DNA from: Methanoculleus receptaculi
GTDB lineage: Archaea > Halobacteriota > Methanomicrobia > Methanomicrobiales > Methanoculleaceae
Reading direction: 5' to 3'
Length of the DNA: 64,000 nucleotides
NCBI RefSeq assembly: GCF_033472595.1
Contig: NZ_CP137642.1
Location: forward strand, 558,001-622,000
In this document: one piece after another, positions 37,663 to 46,737 of the stretch
Layout of the letters: every line of letters begins with the position of its first letter
Numbering within the stretch: position 1 is the stretch's first letter
The notes under the pieces: model-generated
Seen by the model: the letters and a program-made list of their open reading frames with translations, nothing else
The model's database searches: none
Told to the model about the DNA's origin: nothing
Translations under genes and position numbers: made by a program

Positions 37663-38874
37663 ATGTATTCACCTGATACAACAAAATACCTTATCCACCT
37701 TACGCTGCAGATCGAGGGGGTGGTCGATAAACCCGACGTAGTGGGCGCCATCTTCGGCCAGACCGAGGGTTTGCTCGGCGAAGACCTTGACCTGCGCGAT
37801 TTGCAGAGAACCGGCCGTGTCGGCAGGATAGACGTGCAGATAACCACAAAACGCGGTGAGACCAAGGGTGAGATTCTCATCTCGTCATCTCTTGACAGGG
37901 CAGAGACCGCGCTCCTGGCTTCGTCGCTTGAGACGATCGACCGGGTTGGGCCGTGCACGGCCCATGTGATGGTTGACCGCATCGAGGATATCCGGGTGAC
38001 CAAACGACGCCGGATCGTCGAGCGCGCAAAGGAGATTCTACTTGAAAATTTCGATGAGGGGTCCATAAACAGCGATGAACTGCTCGACGAGGTCCGGGAA
38101 GCCATCCGAATGGAGAAACTTGAGTACCTTGGGGAAGAGAGAGTCCACGCCGGCCCTCATGTTATGGCCTCTGATGCCATAATCATTGTCGAGGGGCGTG
38201 CCGATGTCACCAACCTCCTGCGTCACGGGATCAAGAACGCCGTAGCAGTCGAGGGTACAAACATCCCTCAGATTATAATCGATCTCTGCACACAGAAGAC
38301 TGCGACCACGCTGCTCGACGGCGACCGGGGCGGCGACCTGATCCTTCGCGAACTCCTCCAGGTCGCTGAGATTGATTTCGTGGCCTACTGCCCGCGCGGA
38401 AAGAGCGTCGAGGAGATGAGCCGCAAAGAGATCGTTAAAGCGCTCCGCAACAAAGTGCCTGCGGTCGGCCTGATCGAGCACATCCCTCTGGAGGAGGCTA
38501 CAGAGCGGTTGCCGGTTCATGCGACACCAGCGGCTGCCAGATCTCCGGGCGGCGAGGATGTTCAGCCACCGCCGGGTGGGGGGGGCAAAAAGTCACCTTC
38601 GACACTTGGTGAACACATGGCAGATGTCCGGAACAAGAAGATTGCCAGGTTTCTCTCCCCCGATTACACCGTCCTCCTGGAATCCAGCGCCGCAGATGTC
38701 GAGAGTGCACTCCAGAACCTGAACGGCGATGTTGAAGGGCTTGTCGTTGACCGCGTGATCGACCAGAGGCTCCTCGATCAACTCGGTGGAAAGGACCTTG
38801 AGTTCGTGGCTGCCACAGATTTTAAAGGAATTATAAAACGCCCACTCTCGATCCGACTCATAAAGATAGTTTGA
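37663..38874 (+). CDS. dnaG: DnaG-type primase (archaeal)
   Basis: 403 residues. N-terminal archaeal DnaG domain (YLIHLTLQIEGVVDKPDVVGAIFGQTEGLLGEDL), then a TOPRIM domain with DAIIIVEGRADVTNLL (catalytic Glu) and LLDGDRGGDLIL (DxD-type acids). A Gly/Pro-rich linker (about residues 288-312) separates the C-terminal part. In archaea this protein is linked to the exosome and RNA processing as well as primer synthesis. The start at 37663 follows GGAGGC. Confidence 0.94.
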   Translation: MYSPDTTKYLIHLTLQIEGVVDKPDVVGAIFGQTEGLLGEDLDLRDLQRTGRVGRIDVQITTKRGETKGEILISSSLDRAETALLASSLETIDRVGPCTAHVMVDRIEDIRVTKRRRIVERAKEILLENFDEGSINSDELLDEVREAIRMEKLEYLGEERVHAGPHVMASDAIIIVEGRADVTNLLRHGIKNAVAVEGTNIPQIIIDLCTQKTATTLLDGDRGGDLILRELLQVAEIDFVAYCPRGKSVEEMSRKEIVKALRNKVPAVGLIEHIPLEEATERLPVHATPAAARSPGGEDVQPPPGGGGKKSPSTLGEHMADVRNKKIARFLSPDYTVLLESSAADVESALQNLNGDVEGLVVDRVIDQRLLDQLGGKDLEFVAATDFKGIIKRPLSIRLIKIV

Positions 38875-38889
38875 TGCCGGTCCCCGGTG

Positions 38890-38905
38890 CAAATTTATAT
38901 ATATT
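38890..38905 (+). promoter_or_regulatory. TATA region of the UPF0058 gene
   Basis: AAATTTATATATATTC lies 35-50 bp before the start codon and just behind the dnaG stop. Transcription would start near 38925, leaving a short leader with GGGGAGAGG. Confidence 0.5.
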
Positions 38906-38939
38906 CACGTCCACCACTTTTTCTCTCGGGGAGAGGATG

Positions 38940-39224
38940 ATGCACAAGGAAGAGTTAATAGCGCTACATGGTATTCTCACAGAGATTAAAGATTTTTTTG
39001 AGTTGCAGAACCCGGATCTGAAATTTTCACAATACTATGCGTTAAAGATTGACCCTTCTCAGGTGCATAAGAGCAAAATGGAACACAAGTACGCTATCTT
39101 CGTGCTTGGAACTGAACTTGCAAACGCCATGAAGGACGTGGAATTCGCGTCATCAAGCAGGGTTTCTGCCAGGATGAAAGAACTCGCCGATAAGACCTTA
39201 AAAGACCTCGAGTACCTCCAGTAG
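38940..39224 (+). CDS. UPF0058 family protein
   Basis: 94 residues, start chosen at the second of two adjacent ATGs so that GGGAGAGG keeps some distance; the product opens MHKEELIALHGILTEIKDFF. Small, alpha-helical and conserved only in archaea (UPF0058). Conserved marks include HKSKMEHKYAIFVLG. Function unknown. Confidence 0.85.
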   Translation: MHKEELIALHGILTEIKDFFELQNPDLKFSQYYALKIDPSQVHKSKMEHKYAIFVLGTELANAMKDVEFASSSRVSARMKELADKTLKDLEYLQ

Positions 39225-39275
39225 TAAGAGATACAGGGTGCGGGCAGGCCCGGTGCACCAACCGCGCCTTTCTGT

Positions 39276-40070
39276 TCAGGAACGCATCGTGCGTTCGCAC
39301 TCGATGAGGTATGAGGCAAGCAGTTTCGGGATAGGTGTCGCCATACAGTGCCAGTTTGGAGTTCCGTTCACCTCAAGAACTGTGTATCCTTCCCGATCGC
39401 ACAGAAGGTCGACACCGCAGTAATCGACGCCGATCACTGCCGCAGACGCCTCAGCTATAGCGCGCATCTCGTCATCGATCTCGACCGGCATACCGATCCC
39501 GCCCTGATGGATGTTGTGCATCAACCCCCGAGAGACCCTGGTTATGGCGCCAACCGCCTCTCCACCCAGGACGAAGACACGGAAGTCCCGATCGTTCGGG
39601 ACGTATTCCTGAAGATACCAGGGGCCGGGCCCGAGGTCGCCGGGCTCTATCACAAGCCGGATGCCATTCCCATCATACCCGTAGACAGGCTTATAGACAA
39701 CCTTTCCATGCCGCCTGAGAAATTCACGCGCCTGGTCTTCTGAAGAGACGTAGACTGTCGCCGGTGTCCGCACCCCTCTTTGCAGGAGAAGTGCCGTTGT
39801 CATCACCTTGGAGGCACAGGTAGCGATGGCTGCGGGAGTGTTTATCACCCGGTTGGAAAGCGAGAGTACGTTAAGGATCTCAAACCGATGCATATCCTGC
39901 CGGATACCACATACCCATATGAGTTCATGTTCAAGCCCCGAGTTAAGGGGGTCAACTGTATCAAGGTCAAGAACGTGATACCGGGCACCTACTTTCTCCA
40001 GTTCCTGTATAACGGCACCGGTTGAGTTGTCTTCCGGCGTGTCGGTCGGTTTCGGTACGATATGAATCAT
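39276..40070 (-). CDS. RimK-type ATP-grasp ligase
   Basis: 264 residues. ATP-grasp features: an N-terminal preATP domain with NRVINTPAAIATCASKVMTTALL, KPVYGYDGNGIRLV (ATP-binding), YLQEYVPNDRDFRVFVLGG, and the metal-binding end GVDLLCDREGYTVLEVNGTPNWHCM. Closest in style to the alpha-L-glutamate ligases RimK, LysX, MptN and CofF, which add glutamate to a protein, amino acid carrier, tetrahydromethanopterin or F420. A methanopterin or F420 role is plausible in a methanogen but not shown. Convergent with UPF0058. Confidence 0.75.
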   Translation of the reverse strand: MIHIVPKPTDTPEDNSTGAVIQELEKVGARYHVLDLDTVDPLNSGLEHELIWVCGIRQDMHRFEILNVLSLSNRVINTPAAIATCASKVMTTALLLQRGVRTPATVYVSSEDQAREFLRRHGKVVYKPVYGYDGNGIRLVIEPGDLGPGPWYLQEYVPNDRDFRVFVLGGEAVGAITRVSRGLMHNIHQGGIGMPVEIDDEMRAIAEASAAVIGVDYCGVDLLCDREGYTVLEVNGTPNWHCMATPIPKLLASYLIECERTMRS

Positions 40071-40155
40071 TGCGCCTAACCACCAACTCCCCTGACCAGG
40101 AGTTCTTCAGTATCCTTTTGTAACTTGCCCGATATAACCACTGGGTAAGAGAACC

Positions 40156-40635
40156 ATGCGGAGGAAGCGGGTCTGCATCATCGGGTGCGGCAACCCCATC
40201 ATGGGAAATGATGGAGCAGGGGTCCTTGTGATGCACCTCTTTGAGGGGAGATTCCCTGGCGTTGATGCGATTGACGGCGGTAGCGGTGGTTTTGGCCTGA
40301 TCGCGCTTATGGAAGGCTACGATAAGGTTGTTATCGTCGATGCTATGGTAGGTATAAGTGACCGTGCAGGCGATGTCTTAACGTTCGAAAACCCCCCAAA
40401 CCGTGGGTTCCACGCGAGCATATCCCATGATATCGGGATCGGGGACGCGGTGGCGATAGCAAAGGAACTCGGGTATACGGCGGAGATCGTGACCATCGGG
40501 ATTGAAGTGGGTGAGATCCAGGCATTCAGCCGGGAGATTGATCCGGCGGTCAGGGTGGGGATCCGGGTTGCCGAAGAGAAGATCCTGGCTATACTGGAGG
40601 ATTGGATCGATTGTAGTGAAACTATAAGGCAGTAG
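40156..40635 (+). CDS. Hydrogenase maturation protease family (HycI/HyaD type)
   Basis: 159 residues. CIIGCGNPIMGNDGAGVLVM holds the conserved Gly-Asn and nickel-binding Asp; KVVIVDAMVG holds the second Asp; SISHDIGIGDAVAIA contains the conserved His. These enzymes cut the C-terminal peptide from [NiFe] hydrogenase large subunits after nickel insertion. The C-terminal fifteen residues (DWIDCSETIRQ) are not conserved-looking. It works with hypCAE eight kilobases away; the hydrogenase substrate is not in the window. Confidence 0.88.
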   Translation: MRRKRVCIIGCGNPIMGNDGAGVLVMHLFEGRFPGVDAIDGGSGGFGLIALMEGYDKVVIVDAMVGISDRAGDVLTFENPPNRGFHASISHDIGIGDAVAIAKELGYTAEIVTIGIEVGEIQAFSREIDPAVRVGIRVAEEKILAILEDWIDCSETIRQ

Positions 40636-40746
40636 TTATACCATCAGATGAAGCTCAAGGGTCATGCCAACCTCTATTCTGATCTCATCAGATCAACAAT
40701 TCTGTGATATAAACTCCTCATCTTTTCCTGGTAGTATGTGCACAGC

Positions 40747-40778
40747 CCATCAAACCAGTGCGGCTACTGGTTTGATGG
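40747..40778. repeat. 13-bp perfect inverted repeat, copy A
   Basis: CCATCAAACCAGT and ACTGGTTTGATGG with a 6-bp centre. It lies between the protease gene and the DUF2226-like gene, 14 bp before a GAAATATATAAATG TATA box (40791-40804). A second, slightly diverged copy is at 50629-50662. It could be a terminator hairpin, an operator or a short palindromic repeat family. Confidence 0.7.
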
Positions 40779-40843
40779 CTTCATTCTCATGAAATATATA
40801 AATGACAAACTTTATGCTCTACAACAGATCTAACTTTGCCTGA

Positions 40844-41584
40844 ATGCAACTGCCACGCGGCCGGTTCCACAAGATCATCAAGTCCACGGCAACCCCTGCT
40901 CTGATCGAAGAGATGAGAGCAGCAAAGTTCACCGGGATCTGCAGGATTGTCCTTGGCAGCGAGAGCGCGACACTGGTATTGAACGAGGGTTCGGTAGTGC
41001 TTGCCGAGTATGGAGGGCTGAATGGGTATCAGGCACTTGATGGGGTGCTCGGGAGCGAGGAGGAGGCAGGTGCTGAATTGAACCTTCTGACGCCAGAGCA
41101 GGTTCGGCTCTCCCAGGAGTTTAACCGCCAGTGTGCGATCGAGGTGCCCACAACAGGAAAGGTTGGAAAATCGCCAGCGAAAAGAGGTGTTCCAGAAGGG
41201 GCAGAGCCGGCCGCCCCCGGAAAACAACCAGCAGGCGGTGGTATTTCCAGAGATGTGAAACCAGTTACAGATGTTAAACCTGCAAAACCCCCAAAAGCAG
41301 GTACGGTTCCAGAAAGGTCAGATACTGCCCCCGGCGTGGGAAAAAGTTCTTCCGCGCACAGCCCTGAACCTACTGCGGGGTCGCAGAGCGTTCCCCGGCC
41401 TGGAGCCAAACCCGCGCAGGAGGTGGCCGGGACATCTCAATCGGGGGGTGACGAGATTGACACCCTCCTCCAGAACATGGAAGAGATAAACATCGAGCAC
41501 CTTGTCAGCAACTTCAGGACGAACTGCAAGGAAATGCTCAAGAAGATTCACCTGGATCATCTCATCAAGGACAACGAAACATAA
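40844..41584 (+). CDS. DUF2226-like protein with Pro/Ala-rich linker
   Basis: 246 residues. Residues 1-~95 form a compact domain (LPRGRFHKIIKSTATPALIEEMRAAKFTG, LVLNEGSVVLAEYGG, GYQALDGVLGSEEEA) resembling archaeal DUF2226. Residues about 105-195 are a low-complexity Lys/Pro/Gly/Ala linker; residues 200-246 form a charged helical tail (IDTLLQNMEEINIEHLVSNF). I do not recognise a catalytic motif. First of three genes on one strand with roadblock-like and MinD genes, separated by 20 and 31 bp. Confidence 0.7.
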   Translation: MQLPRGRFHKIIKSTATPALIEEMRAAKFTGICRIVLGSESATLVLNEGSVVLAEYGGLNGYQALDGVLGSEEEAGAELNLLTPEQVRLSQEFNRQCAIEVPTTGKVGKSPAKRGVPEGAEPAAPGKQPAGGGISRDVKPVTDVKPAKPPKAGTVPERSDTAPGVGKSSSAHSPEPTAGSQSVPRPGAKPAQEVAGTSQSGGDEIDTLLQNMEEINIEHLVSNFRTNCKEMLKKIHLDHLIKDNET

Positions 41585-41604
41585 CTTCAGGGGCTGATAA
41601 CAGA

Positions 41605-42105
41605 ATGGATTCAACCGGTATCATCCAGTTTTTTCTGATCCTCCTCACGATAATAACAACGATAGGTTTTGCCGCAATTACCTATTACCTCGCGGAGATC
41701 AGTCGTGTTCTCAACATGGCAGGCTCTCCGCAGGTGCCGTTGCCGCCAGCGGAGACACTAAGCCCGGCCCGCAAGGAGCCCCTCATTGAACCCGGCGCGA
41801 TGGGAAGCCTGGAAGAGGCTCTTGGTCTGATCAGCAGGAAATATGGTCTTGAATCCATAACTCTGGCTACCACTGACGGCCTCCTGATCGCCTCAACGAA
41901 ACCTGGGAGCGAGGACGATGCCGCGCGTTACAGCCACCTCTACCTGCAGGGGAAACTCCGCGGTGAGAATGGAATCGAACTCCTTGGCATGTCTCATCGT
42001 GGAGAGACGGTGATAGCAATCACCCGCTCTTCGGCACCTCTCTCCGATGACCAGAGAAACGCACTCGAAAAGGATATACAGAACACCCTGCAGCACTGGG
42101 TATGA
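41605..42105 (+). CDS. Membrane-anchored roadblock/LC7-like protein
   Basis: 166 residues. One membrane helix at residues 6-30 (IIQFFLILLTIITTIGFAAITYYL), a short linker, then a domain of about 100 residues with LISRKYGLESITLATTDGLLIAS and a C-terminal amphipathic helix. The domain reads as a roadblock/LC7-like fold (two-stranded core plus helix), a regulator of small GTPases and ATPases in polarity or motility. It lies between a DUF2226-like gene and a MinD-type ATPase, which suggests membrane recruitment of that ATPase. Confidence 0.7.
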   Translation: MDSTGIIQFFLILLTIITTIGFAAITYYLAEISRVLNMAGSPQVPLPPAETLSPARKEPLIEPGAMGSLEEALGLISRKYGLESITLATTDGLLIASTKPGSEDDAARYSHLYLQGKLRGENGIELLGMSHRGETVIAITRSSAPLSDDQRNALEKDIQNTLQHWV

Positions 42106-42136
42106 GACCAACCAGACCGAAACACCGAGTGGTTAC

Positions 42137-42925
42137 ATGGTAAAGGTATACACAATTGCTTCTGGCAAAGGCGGTACAGGGAAGACCACAGTCACAGCAA
42201 ATCTGGGGGCGATGCTTGCCCGTTACGGTAAGAAGACCTGCATTCTGGATGCCGATGTCGGCATGGCGAACCTCGGGCTCATTCTCGGACTTGACGAACT
42301 GCCTGTGACCCTGCACGAGGTGCTGGCCGGTAAGGCGCGTGTCAGGGATGCCACCTATGAAGGGCCGTTCGGGGTAAAGGTTGTCCCGTCCGGACTCTCT
42401 CTACAGGGATTCCAGCAGTCAAACCCGGATCGGCTTAAAGACGTCATGACGGATCTCGTGAGCGAGTTCGATATACTTATACTGGATGCTCCTGCAGGGA
42501 TCAGCAGGGATGGTGTCATCCCGCTGACTCTCGCCGACGGCGTGATCCTGGTGGTAAACCCCGAGATATCCTCGATTGTCGATTCCTTAAAGACAAAGAT
42601 TCTAACCGAGACCGTCGGCGGGCATATAGAGGGGGCGATCATCAACCGGGTCGCAACCAGCGGAAACGAGTTCAACACAGCTCAGATGGAGAAACTGCTT
42701 GGGACGAGGGTGATCGGGGTCATACCTGAGGATCCAAACGTTCGGCGCGCGTCCGCGGGAAGGACACCGGTCGTTGTTAAGTATCCCGCATCCAGCGCAT
42801 CCCATGCTTTCAAACACATTGCAGCGGATGTGGCAGGCATTGAGTACGTCGAAGAGGAGACCGAGGAAGTCAAAGAGAGTTTTGTCGAACGGTTGGCCCG
42901 CGTTCTCTTCCGCTCAAAGACGTAG
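42137..42925 (+). CDS. minD: MinD/ParA-type ATPase
   Basis: 262 residues from the ATG at 42137 (MVKVYTIASGKGGTGKTTVTANL). The deviant Walker A is KGGTGKTT, Walker A' is ILDADVGMANLGLILGL, and Walker B is ILDAPAGISRDGV. The C-terminus (EEVKESFVERLARVLFRSKT) is an amphipathic helix like the membrane-targeting sequence of bacterial MinD. Methanogens have several MinD paralogues involved in positioning surface and polar structures. The neighbouring roadblock-like membrane protein is a likely partner. Confidence 0.88.
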   Translation: MVKVYTIASGKGGTGKTTVTANLGAMLARYGKKTCILDADVGMANLGLILGLDELPVTLHEVLAGKARVRDATYEGPFGVKVVPSGLSLQGFQQSNPDRLKDVMTDLVSEFDILILDAPAGISRDGVIPLTLADGVILVVNPEISSIVDSLKTKILTETVGGHIEGAIINRVATSGNEFNTAQMEKLLGTRVIGVIPEDPNVRRASAGRTPVVVKYPASSASHAFKHIAADVAGIEYVEEETEEVKESFVERLARVLFRSKT

Positions 42926-43023
42926 CGCAGGGAAGGCCATTTTGGTTTTTACTTTTTCCATGTTTGAATGGATATAATCATCTCCCTGCCTCATACACCC
43001 TTCCAACCCAAACTCCTCGCACA

Positions 43024-43742
43024 TCAGGGAAATACTCCCTGTCCTGGTCTTTCCGCAGTCTTCCGTACCTGCTCTGGCACCTCGGTGATCGCTCTCTCCT
43101 CCCCGCTCCTCACTGCATACGCCTTTGAAAGTTTCAGGAGGAGGCCATGCGGTGAGAGATGAGCGGTCATTCCCGCTTTCTTGATCCTATTCAGGATCCT
43201 GCAGTAGATGTAGAGGCACAGGAACCCCACAAAGACGTGGCCAAAGACCGCCTTTGCATCGCGGAGGTATAGTTTATCCGCCTGGATTAAACTCTTGAAC
43301 ACGGTATTATGTTCTTCGACCAGGCTTCTGGACTTGTAGAGGTCGTAGACCTCCCGGGGTTCTGCCGCTCGGCGAGGAGACGATCAGGATCCGGCCGGCG
43401 CGCTTCAGTCGCTTATTCAGCGTCTCTCGGTCGATCACCCCCTCTTCCAGTAACCGGTAGAGCGTCTTCTCCTCCTCCGCCACCAGATCGAGATCCTCAT
43501 AGAGGTAGGGCGTCACCCCGTCCACCTCATGTGTGGTAGAAGAAGTGGTGGTCAGTTAGGTGGATCCGGGTCTCATACCGGGTGCTGTTGCGCCGCTGGG
43601 GGAGGACAAACGCGATCTTCGTCTCCCGCAGAACCTTCACATTCGCTTCCGAGACGAATCCCCGGTCGAGGATGAGAGTTGTCCGGGAGGTATCGATCTC
43701 GGCGAGGGACCGGACAAGCCCTGTATCGGTCGCACTGATCAT
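43024..43742 (-). pseudogene. Broken copy of the IS1634/IS4-like transposase
   Basis: Three shifted frames on the minus strand match, in order, residues about 210-470 of the intact transposase at 47910-49334. The pieces read [16 protein letters not shown] and [38 protein letters not shown]; and [22 protein letters not shown] through [13 protein letters not shown]-like sequence. About 16 residues between ATDTGL and VRSLAEID are missing and the N-terminal 200 residues are gone. No terminal repeats found by eye. Inactive. Confidence 0.88.
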
Positions 43743-43846
43743 CGGAAAGATAATCTTCGATTAACGCTAAGGGATCCCTGGCCCTGTTTCTCCTTTGCTG
43801 TTTCTCCTTTCTCTAAATCTAGGTTGGATTCAGGGCCATTTTACTT

Positions 43847-43990
43847 TTACAGAACTTTCGCTACGTTACCCTTCTTTTCGTGCTCGGTCATCTCCTCTAT
43901 CAGTTCGGAGAAGGTCATCCCCGGCTTGCGCATACTGGAGAGGGCAGCCCAGACCTCTTCCCTGACAACAATGCGCTTTATGGCATTCAC
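43847..43990 (-). CDS. Small antitoxin-like protein (VapB/DUF217 type), orphan
   Basis: 47 residues with a GTG start at 43990: VNAIKRIVVREEVWAALSSM followed by RKPGMTFSELIEEMTEHEKK and GNVAKVL. This is the pattern of short archaeal antitoxins paired with PIN-domain toxins (a strand that sets up a ribbon-helix-helix-like dimer, then an EELIEEM-type helix). The expected toxin gene downstream on the same strand is missing; the next 100 bp lead into the broken transposase. Probably left over after the toxin was lost. Confidence 0.55.
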   Translation of the reverse strand: MNAIKRIVVREEVWAALSSMRKPGMTFSELIEEMTEHEKKGNVAKVL

Positions 43991-44201
43991 GGCATATGTA
44001 CTACTGACAGAAAAACATTGCCGGTGTACCGGGTCATCCCCGGCAGGTTTGTCTGCCGGGCGCTATCCAGATGCCTCTCCCGTTTGGTGTCCGCGAGGTT
44101 CGGTGGAGCAGAGCATCTCGCATCGTCAGAGCGAAAGCAGGGCCCGATGAAAGTCCCTTTCTGGAGATTCCGGGGATGGCGCCCTCTGCACACCAGACCC
44201 C

Positions 44202-45578
44202 TCAGATCCCGAGGTCGTCGAGGTCCATGACGTAGAACCCCCCGGCTCTGAGCACTTCCTTGCCCTCGACGGTGCGGGCGGCGATGCCGGTGGTCACCGG
44301 CTGGCCGAGGCCCTTTACGAGCGGCAACTTTTCCTCCAGGGCGGCAAGGATGCCGCATGCCTCCGGGAGGGTGAGGTCGCGGTTCTTGATCTCGACGGCG
44401 AGGCTTCCTTCCGGGCCGAGGGCGAGGAGGTCGATCTCGTCTCCCCGGCGGTTCCACCAGGGGCCGATCTCTTCGTACCGCTCCGTAAGGTCCCGGGCGA
44501 GGAGGCTTCGCAGCATCTCCTCGAAGGCCCGGCCCGAGAACCCTTTCCATTCCCGGAGGATCCGGTTCTTTAAGAGGTCGAAGCGGCCGCTCTCGTACAG
44601 GCTCATGTTCCTGTAGATGTAGCGGGCGTAAAACCGGAAGAAGTTGTCCGCAAAGACGTATCTTCCCATCTTCGAGCGTTTTCCTCTTTCGGTGACCGGG
44701 ACCCGGTACTCGATGATCCCGAGGAGGTCGACAAGGTCACGCAGATACGGGGGGAGCGAGGTCGGGGGAAGGCGGACAACGTCGGCGATCTCCTTCTGCG
44801 ATCTCTTCCCCCCGGCGATGGCGGCAAGGATCTCGTAGTAGGTCGCGTGCTCCCGCCCGAACTCTTCGACCATGACATCGCTCATCTCCCGGCGAAGGGG
44901 GGCGAGGTCGTCGAGGACGAGCCGATCGAGAGCGCTTTCGAGGTCGGTACACCCGTACTTCTCGAGGAACGTGTAGTAGTAGATCGTCCCGCCGAAGAGG
45001 AGGTAAAGGTCGAGCCGCTCTGCAGGGTTCCGCACCCCCAGGTCTTCGAGGATGGCGAGACATTCTTCCGGTTTGAACGGGCGGAGCGTCAGGATGTTGT
45101 CGGCACGCCGAAAGAGGGGAGCATTTCCTTCGAGGAAGATCTCGCGGATCATTCCGACCGACGAGCCGGAGACGATGACGAAGAGGTGCGAGTCCCGCCC
45201 CTTCAGATCCCAGAACCGCTGCATCTGGGAGACGAACGAGGGGTGGACTTTGAGAAAACGCTGGAATTCGTCGAAGACGACGACCAGGGGCCGATCGTAG
45301 GAGAAGAGGAATTCAAGGAAGGTCTCCGGGGTATCGGTCTTGATGTAGCCGGGGAGGTTGAGCGTCTCTGCCGTCAGCCCCCCGAACTCCTCCATGAGGG
45401 CTTCGATGCTCTTGTTTGCGTCCACGTAGAAGTAGAGTGCCGGTTTTCCCTTGCAGAACTCCTTGACGAGCTCGGTCTTGCCGACCCTTCGCCTGCCGGT
45501 GACGACGAGAAAGGAGGGGGTCCTGGCGTAGAGGTGCTCCATTAACTGGAGTTCCCGCTCCCTGCCGTAGAACCTCAT
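44202..45578 (-). CDS. Archaeal ATPase of the DUF234 type (AAA family)
   Basis: 458 residues from the ATG at 45578 (MRFYGRERELQLMEHLYARTP). P-loop VVTGRRRVGKTEL (about residues 25-37), Walker B VVVFDEFQRFL, sensor IVSGSSVGM. An HTH segment in the middle (KRSQKEIADVVRLPPTSLPPYLRDLVDL) and a C-terminal nuclease-like DUF234 domain (YEEIGPWWNRRGDEIDLLAL ... VEIKN) complete the standard architecture of these common, functionally unknown archaeal proteins. The ATG is adjacent to a perfect 10-bp inverted repeat. Confidence 0.9.
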   Translation of the reverse strand: MRFYGRERELQLMEHLYARTPSFLVVTGRRRVGKTELVKEFCKGKPALYFYVDANKSIEALMEEFGGLTAETLNLPGYIKTDTPETFLEFLFSYDRPLVVVFDEFQRFLKVHPSFVSQMQRFWDLKGRDSHLFVIVSGSSVGMIREIFLEGNAPLFRRADNILTLRPFKPEECLAILEDLGVRNPAERLDLYLLFGGTIYYYTFLEKYGCTDLESALDRLVLDDLAPLRREMSDVMVEEFGREHATYYEILAAIAGGKRSQKEIADVVRLPPTSLPPYLRDLVDLLGIIEYRVPVTERGKRSKMGRYVFADNFFRFYARYIYRNMSLYESGRFDLLKNRILREWKGFSGRAFEEMLRSLLARDLTERYEEIGPWWNRRGDEIDLLALGPEGSLAVEIKNRDLTLPEACGILAALEEKLPLVKGLGQPVTTGIAARTVEGKEVLRAGGFYVMDLDDLGI

Positions 45579-45615
45579 AATGATTATATGTATAATAATT
45601 ATAGGTATAATCATT
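45579..45615. promoter_or_regulatory. 37-bp dyad with perfect 10-bp arms upstream of the DUF234 ATPase
   Basis: AATGATTATA at 45579-45588 and TATAATCATT at 45606-45615 are exact inverted complements. The 17-bp centre contains the partly palindromic ATAATTATA. The whole stretch is AT-rich and abuts the start codon, so it should contain the TATA box and looks like an autoregulatory operator. Confidence 0.6.
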
Positions 45616-45718
45616 GTGGTGCCGGCGGGAGAGACACCCTTATCTCCCGGCTGCGACGATTCCCTGCCATGGTACGGTCGGGGGCGGTCGTGGATCAACT
45701 CTTCGGGGTGACGGGCCG

Positions 45719-46737
45719 GTGATCGCGGAGCATCTCCGGGCACGGACGAGCGGGGCGCTTATGCGAGTGGCAGGCCTCATCGCCCGCGACCTCGGGGCCA
45801 CGGTCGTCAGGCCGGAGAAGCGGGGCTCGCGTGCGCCCGGGAGCGGTATATCGTCATCGGGGATGCGGACAACACCTACGACTTCCTGGAGATCCCGAAA
45901 CTCCTCGCCCGGCTCGATGCCGGCGCCGATATGGTGCTCGGCTCCCGGCTCAGGGGCGAGATCAAGTCCGGAGCGATGCCCCTCCTCCGCAGGTACGTGG
46001 GCAACCCCCTCTTAACCTGGCTCCTCAACCGGGTCTTCGGGATCAGGATATCGGATGCGCACACGGGCTTTCGGGCGTTCCGGCGGGAGGCGCTCCACCG
46101 GATGAACCTCAAGACCGGGGGGATGGAGTTTGCAAGCGAGATGATCATCGAGGCGGCGAAAGCCGGGCTCCGGATTGAAGAAGTCCCGATCACCTATTAC
46201 CCACGGGTCGCGCCCTCGAACCTGCAGAGTTTCTCCGACGGCTGGCGGCACGTCCGGTTCATGCTCCTCTACCGGCCGATCCCCTTCATCACCGTCCCGG
46301 GGCTGCTCTTCGCGATCTTCGGCTTCTTCCTGATGGTCATCTTCCTCTTCCGGGGCGACGTCGAGACCTCGTTCATCCACTCCTTCATCCTCGCAGCCCT
46401 CTTCTTCGTCGGCGGGCTCCAGGCGCTCTTTGCCGGGGTCAACATCGCCGTCTACTCGGCCGTCCAGGGCTACGGCGAGGCGGGCCCGTTCATCTCCCGG
46501 CTCATGAACAACCACAACCTCGAGCGGGAACTCCTTGCCGGTATCCTGCTGATGGCCGGCGGCGGCCTCGTCGGGCTCGGCATCCTCCGGGACTGGGCTG
46601 CCTCGGGATTCGGCCCGCTCTTCCAGATTGCAAACGCCGTCTGGGCGCTGGCACTCTTCCTTGCCGGGATGCAGGTCGTCTTTTCAGGGATCTTCACGAG
46701 CATGATGCTCTTAAAGCGCGGGGAAGGGCAGGACTGA
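45719..46737 (+). pseudogene. Family 2 glycosyltransferase, truncated and frameshifted
   Basis: Remnant of a dolichyl-phosphate sugar transferase-like protein. One frame gives RDLGATVVRPEKRG (about 45785-45822). A shifted frame then gives CARERYIVIGDADNTYDF, with the nucleotide-sugar acidic motif, and runs intact through HTGFRAFRREALHRM, ITYYPRVAPSNLQSF and four C-terminal membrane helices to 46737. The first ~80 residues and part of the G-rich segment are missing. An ATG at 45931 leaves an open reading frame of 268 residues that lacks the sugar-binding site. Confidence 0.8.
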
